Source of the DNA: Cloacimonetes bacterium UBA3900
GTDB taxonomy: Bacteria; Cloacimonadota; Cloacimonadia; Cloacimonadales; Cloacimonadaceae
Assembly: GCA_002391675.1 (NCBI GenBank)
Contig: DGFM01000001.1
Span: 1-23,875, forward strand
Direction: 5' to 3'
DNA: 23,875 nt
Part shown: one piece after another, positions 22,196-23,875 of the stretch
How the letters are laid out: every line of letters starts with the position of its first letter
Numbering within the stretch: the first letter of the stretch is position 1
The notes under the pieces: model-generated
The model's input: the letters and a program-made list of their open reading frames with translations, nothing else
The model's database searches: none
What the model was told of the DNA's origin: nothing
Translations under genes and position numbers: made by a program

Positions 22196-23461
22196 TTAGG
22201 TATGCTGCCTGATCAGGGCGATGGGGTCCACCTCGCGCAGCTTCCTCAGCGGCAGCAAAACACTCAGGAAAGTGAGCGCATAGGAGGCGATCACCACCAC
22301 GACGTAATCCTGCCACATCACCTTTACGGGCAGGACGGTAAAGTCTTCTCCGGCGGCGAGTTTGACAAAGCCGTATTTGCTCTGCAACCACAGCAGCAAG
22401 CTGGCCAAGACAAGCCCCAGCAGAATGCCGAAACTGCTCAAAAACAGCGATTGCCGCAGGAACAGGCTGCTGAGATCCTTATCCTTGAAGCCGATAGCCT
22501 TGAGCAGGCCCAGCTCTTTCTTCTTCTGAGCGATACTCTTGAGCATATTACCCGTAAGATTAAAAGAAGCAATCACATACATGAGCAACATGATGGTAAA
22601 CATCAGCATCTTTTCAAAGCGGATGGCACTATAGAGACTGGCATCAAACCGGCTCCAGGGCTCCACTTTATACTGTGGAAACTTCTTCTGCAGGTTCTTG
22701 CTCAGGGCCTCGCTCTGGGAAAAGTCGCCCGCCCGCAGGTCCAGCTGATCCACGGTGGATTTGCCGCTGAAAAACATGGCATTATCCAGGCTTATATAGG
22801 CGTAACTCTGCTGATATTCCGGCATGGCAGATTCAAAGACGCCAATCACGCGGAAGGTCTTCACTCTGGGGATCATGCCAAAAGCGGTGGGGATATTCAA
22901 GCGCGGCGAGATGAGCTGGATTTCATCGCCCAGATAGAGCCCCAATCCACCCGCCAATCCGGCTGCCAGGATGATACCATCGGCATCCAGAGCTTCCCGC
23001 GTGGCACGTCCGGCAATGAAGCCTTGACGCAGCCCCATCCCATTGTCGCTCAAGGGATTCAGAGCCATGGAGACACGCTTGTGGTTGTCGATATCAATGC
23101 CAAAACAAAAGGCGGGCAAGACCACGGTGCCCTTCTTGGCCAAAAGCTCGTTGCGCACCACCGCCGAAGCGGCAACGCCCGAGGCGTTCAACACGCCTAT
23201 CAGGCTATCCGGATTGCTGATCCCGCCAGAATCTTTGCTGCGCATACGGATCTGGCTCATGGTGCCGGAAATGCGCAGTCCTATATCATCTTTAAAGCCG
23301 TTCATGACGCTGCTCACGCAGATAAGCGCAAGCACACCGAGGGTGATGCCCGCAAGCGTGAGATAGTGGTTTTTGCTCACTAAGCGTGCATTGCGGCCAC
23401 GCAGATACCTGCCGGCCAACCAGGATACGGCTCGATTTGATGTTTTGCTCATAGAGAGCAT
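22196..23461 (-). CDS. LolC/LolE-type lipoprotein-releasing ABC transporter permease
   Basis: This 421-residue FtsX-like permease has an N-terminal membrane helix (about 33-53, HYLTLAGITLGVLALICVSS), a large periplasmic MacB-PCD domain, and three C-terminal helices after FNLTGNMLKSIAQKKKELGL, with GLLKAIGF as the FtsX-family coupling segment and LPVKVMWQDYVVVVIASY near the end. Together with a LolD ATPase it would extract lipoproteins from the inner membrane; no LolD gene is in the window. The first ATG (23461) has a weak AGGG nine bases upstream; an alternative ATG at 23452 (MSKTSN) has none. TTGACG (23502-23497 region, minus strand) lies shortly upstream and may be the -35 box. LolC and LolE cannot be told apart by eye, and MacB-like permeases remain an alternative. 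Confidence 0.88.
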   Translation of the reverse strand: MLSMSKTSNRAVSWLAGRYLRGRNARLVSKNHYLTLAGITLGVLALICVSSVMNGFKDDIGLRISGTMSQIRMRSKDSGGISNPDSLIGVLNASGVAASAVVRNELLAKKGTVVLPAFCFGIDIDNHKRVSMALNPLSDNGMGLRQGFIAGRATREALDADGIILAAGLAGGLGLYLGDEIQLISPRLNIPTAFGMIPRVKTFRVIGVFESAMPEYQQSYAYISLDNAMFFSGKSTVDQLDLRAGDFSQSEALSKNLQKKFPQYKVEPWSRFDASLYSAIRFEKMLMFTIMLLMYVIASFNLTGNMLKSIAQKKKELGLLKAIGFKDKDLSSLFLRQSLFLSSFGILLGLVLASLLLWLQSKYGFVKLAAGEDFTVLPVKVMWQDYVVVVIASYALTFLSVLLPLRKLREVDPIALIRQHT

Positions 23462-23665
23462 AATTATTTGCCCTGCATAGTTTCGTCAATAGTTTGTTTG
23501 CTCAGCTCAAGAATGCCATACAGATAACGCTCTATCTATCAGGGTGATAGAGAGCCTTCTCAGGCGCAGACAAGGCCCAATTTTACAGCAGGATTTTCTA
23601 TATTACCAGATTCCGATCACTGATCCTGCCCTCATCTATCCGCAAGCACCGTCAGCCTTGGTCTT

Positions 23666-23681
23666 GGTCGCTTCAGCGACC
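23666..23681. repeat. REP-like palindrome
   Basis: GGTCGC and GCGACC form a six-base-pair stem around TTCA. The following bases continue GCC then GGCTAC, close to the GCC then CGTAC that follow the palindrome near 20850, so the similarity extends beyond the stem. It lies 44 bases from repeat copy 3. Confidence 0.65.
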
Positions 23682-23725
23682 GCCGGCTACAGCGAGCTCC
23701 CTGCCGGCCCCATCTCTGGCAAAAT

Positions 23726-23875
23726 CTCACCGACGCAGGCCATGATATCCGCACCAAAATTACTTGCGCAAAACCGACGCTTGAGTCAACCTTTGACTTT
23801 TGACCCCGCCTCGCCCGCCCTCGGGTTTCCTCGGCCCTCGTTTGCGTAACTCATGGGTTTTCCATGGGTTACTTG
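23726..23875 (-). repeat. Dispersed non-coding repeat, copy 3 (cut by window end)
   Basis: The last 150 bases match the reverse complement of 13358-13507. The first 120 bases of the alignment have 100 identities without gaps, the match then weakening. The palindrome GTCAACCTTTGAC (23785-23797) and the CGGTTTTGCG module core (minus strand) are conserved. The A half of this copy would lie right of position 23875. Confidence 0.85.

Larger units (their letters stand above)
23462..23875. other. Right-end gene-free region with repeats
   Basis: These 414 bases contain the upstream region of the permease gene (a TTGACG box close to the start codon on the minus strand), a REP-like palindrome (23666-23681) and repeat copy 3 running into the window edge. 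The plus-strand reading frame at 23544-23849 crosses the repeat and has no motif or ribosome-binding site. Confidence 0.6.

Noticed and set aside
22202..23383. 393-residue reading frame antisense to the LolC/E permease
   Set aside because: The opposite strand carries a full FtsX-family permease; this translation is His- and Gln-rich without motifs.
1..23875. tRNA, rRNA or riboswitch genes
   Set aside because: No tRNA T-arm-like signatures, rRNA segments or known riboswitch cores were noticed in the gaps on either strand.

Overview
The window looks like a chromosomal contig from an anaerobic, amino-acid-fermenting Gram-negative bacterium, most probably a member of Cloacimonadota (Ca. Cloacimonetes, WWE1) or a close relative. 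The clues are a superoxide-reductase/rubrerythrin/rubredoxin oxygen-defence set, an AtoD/AtoA-type CoA-transferase, a Bacteroidetes-like short SerA, a large modular secreted protein with Bacteroidetes-style domains, Lol-type lipoprotein transport and many lipoprotein or signal-peptide genes. The phylum is an inference from gene style; no rRNA or other decisive marker is present.

Layout. Positions 1-189 hold the truncated end of a dispersed non-coding repeat. Positions 227-4028 (minus strand) form a tightly overlapping cluster SGNH-SGNH-MBOAT, probably for O-acetylation of an envelope glycan. Positions 4104-8555 (minus) hold serA with its own promoter and terminator, preceded by a run hflX-atoD-atoA-rplU-rpmA that ends at a strong terminator. 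Positions 9115-12879 (plus) encode a 1254-residue secreted multidomain protein. An 886-base gene-free stretch follows and contains the most complete copy of the dispersed repeat. Positions 13766-16582 (minus) hold tsaB followed by an ECF sigma factor, a zinc-finger anti-sigma factor, a membrane-anchored Spy/CnrX-like protein and a secreted Spy-like protein. Positions 16649-17803 (minus) are the oxygen-defence operon superoxide reductase-rubrerythrin-rubredoxin with a clear sigma70-type promoter. Positions 18122-20637 (plus) hold a LppM-like lipoprotein and two tandem paralogues of unknown function, closed by a terminator. Positions 20876-23461 (minus) hold a LolC/E-type ABC permease and rarA.

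The most unusual feature is the repeat family. Both ends of the window and the middle intergenic region carry the same element, and the two window ends fall only 10 bases apart in element coordinates. This suggests that the contig was broken at a multicopy element, or less likely that the ends join. The element has no coding capacity and is built from two related modules with small palindromes. Separate REP-like palindromes lie near rarA and near the right end. The other systems worth attention are the envelope-stress sigma operon, the duplicated secreted proteins of unknown function, and a SerA whose NAD-binding and catalytic motifs depart from the textbook form.
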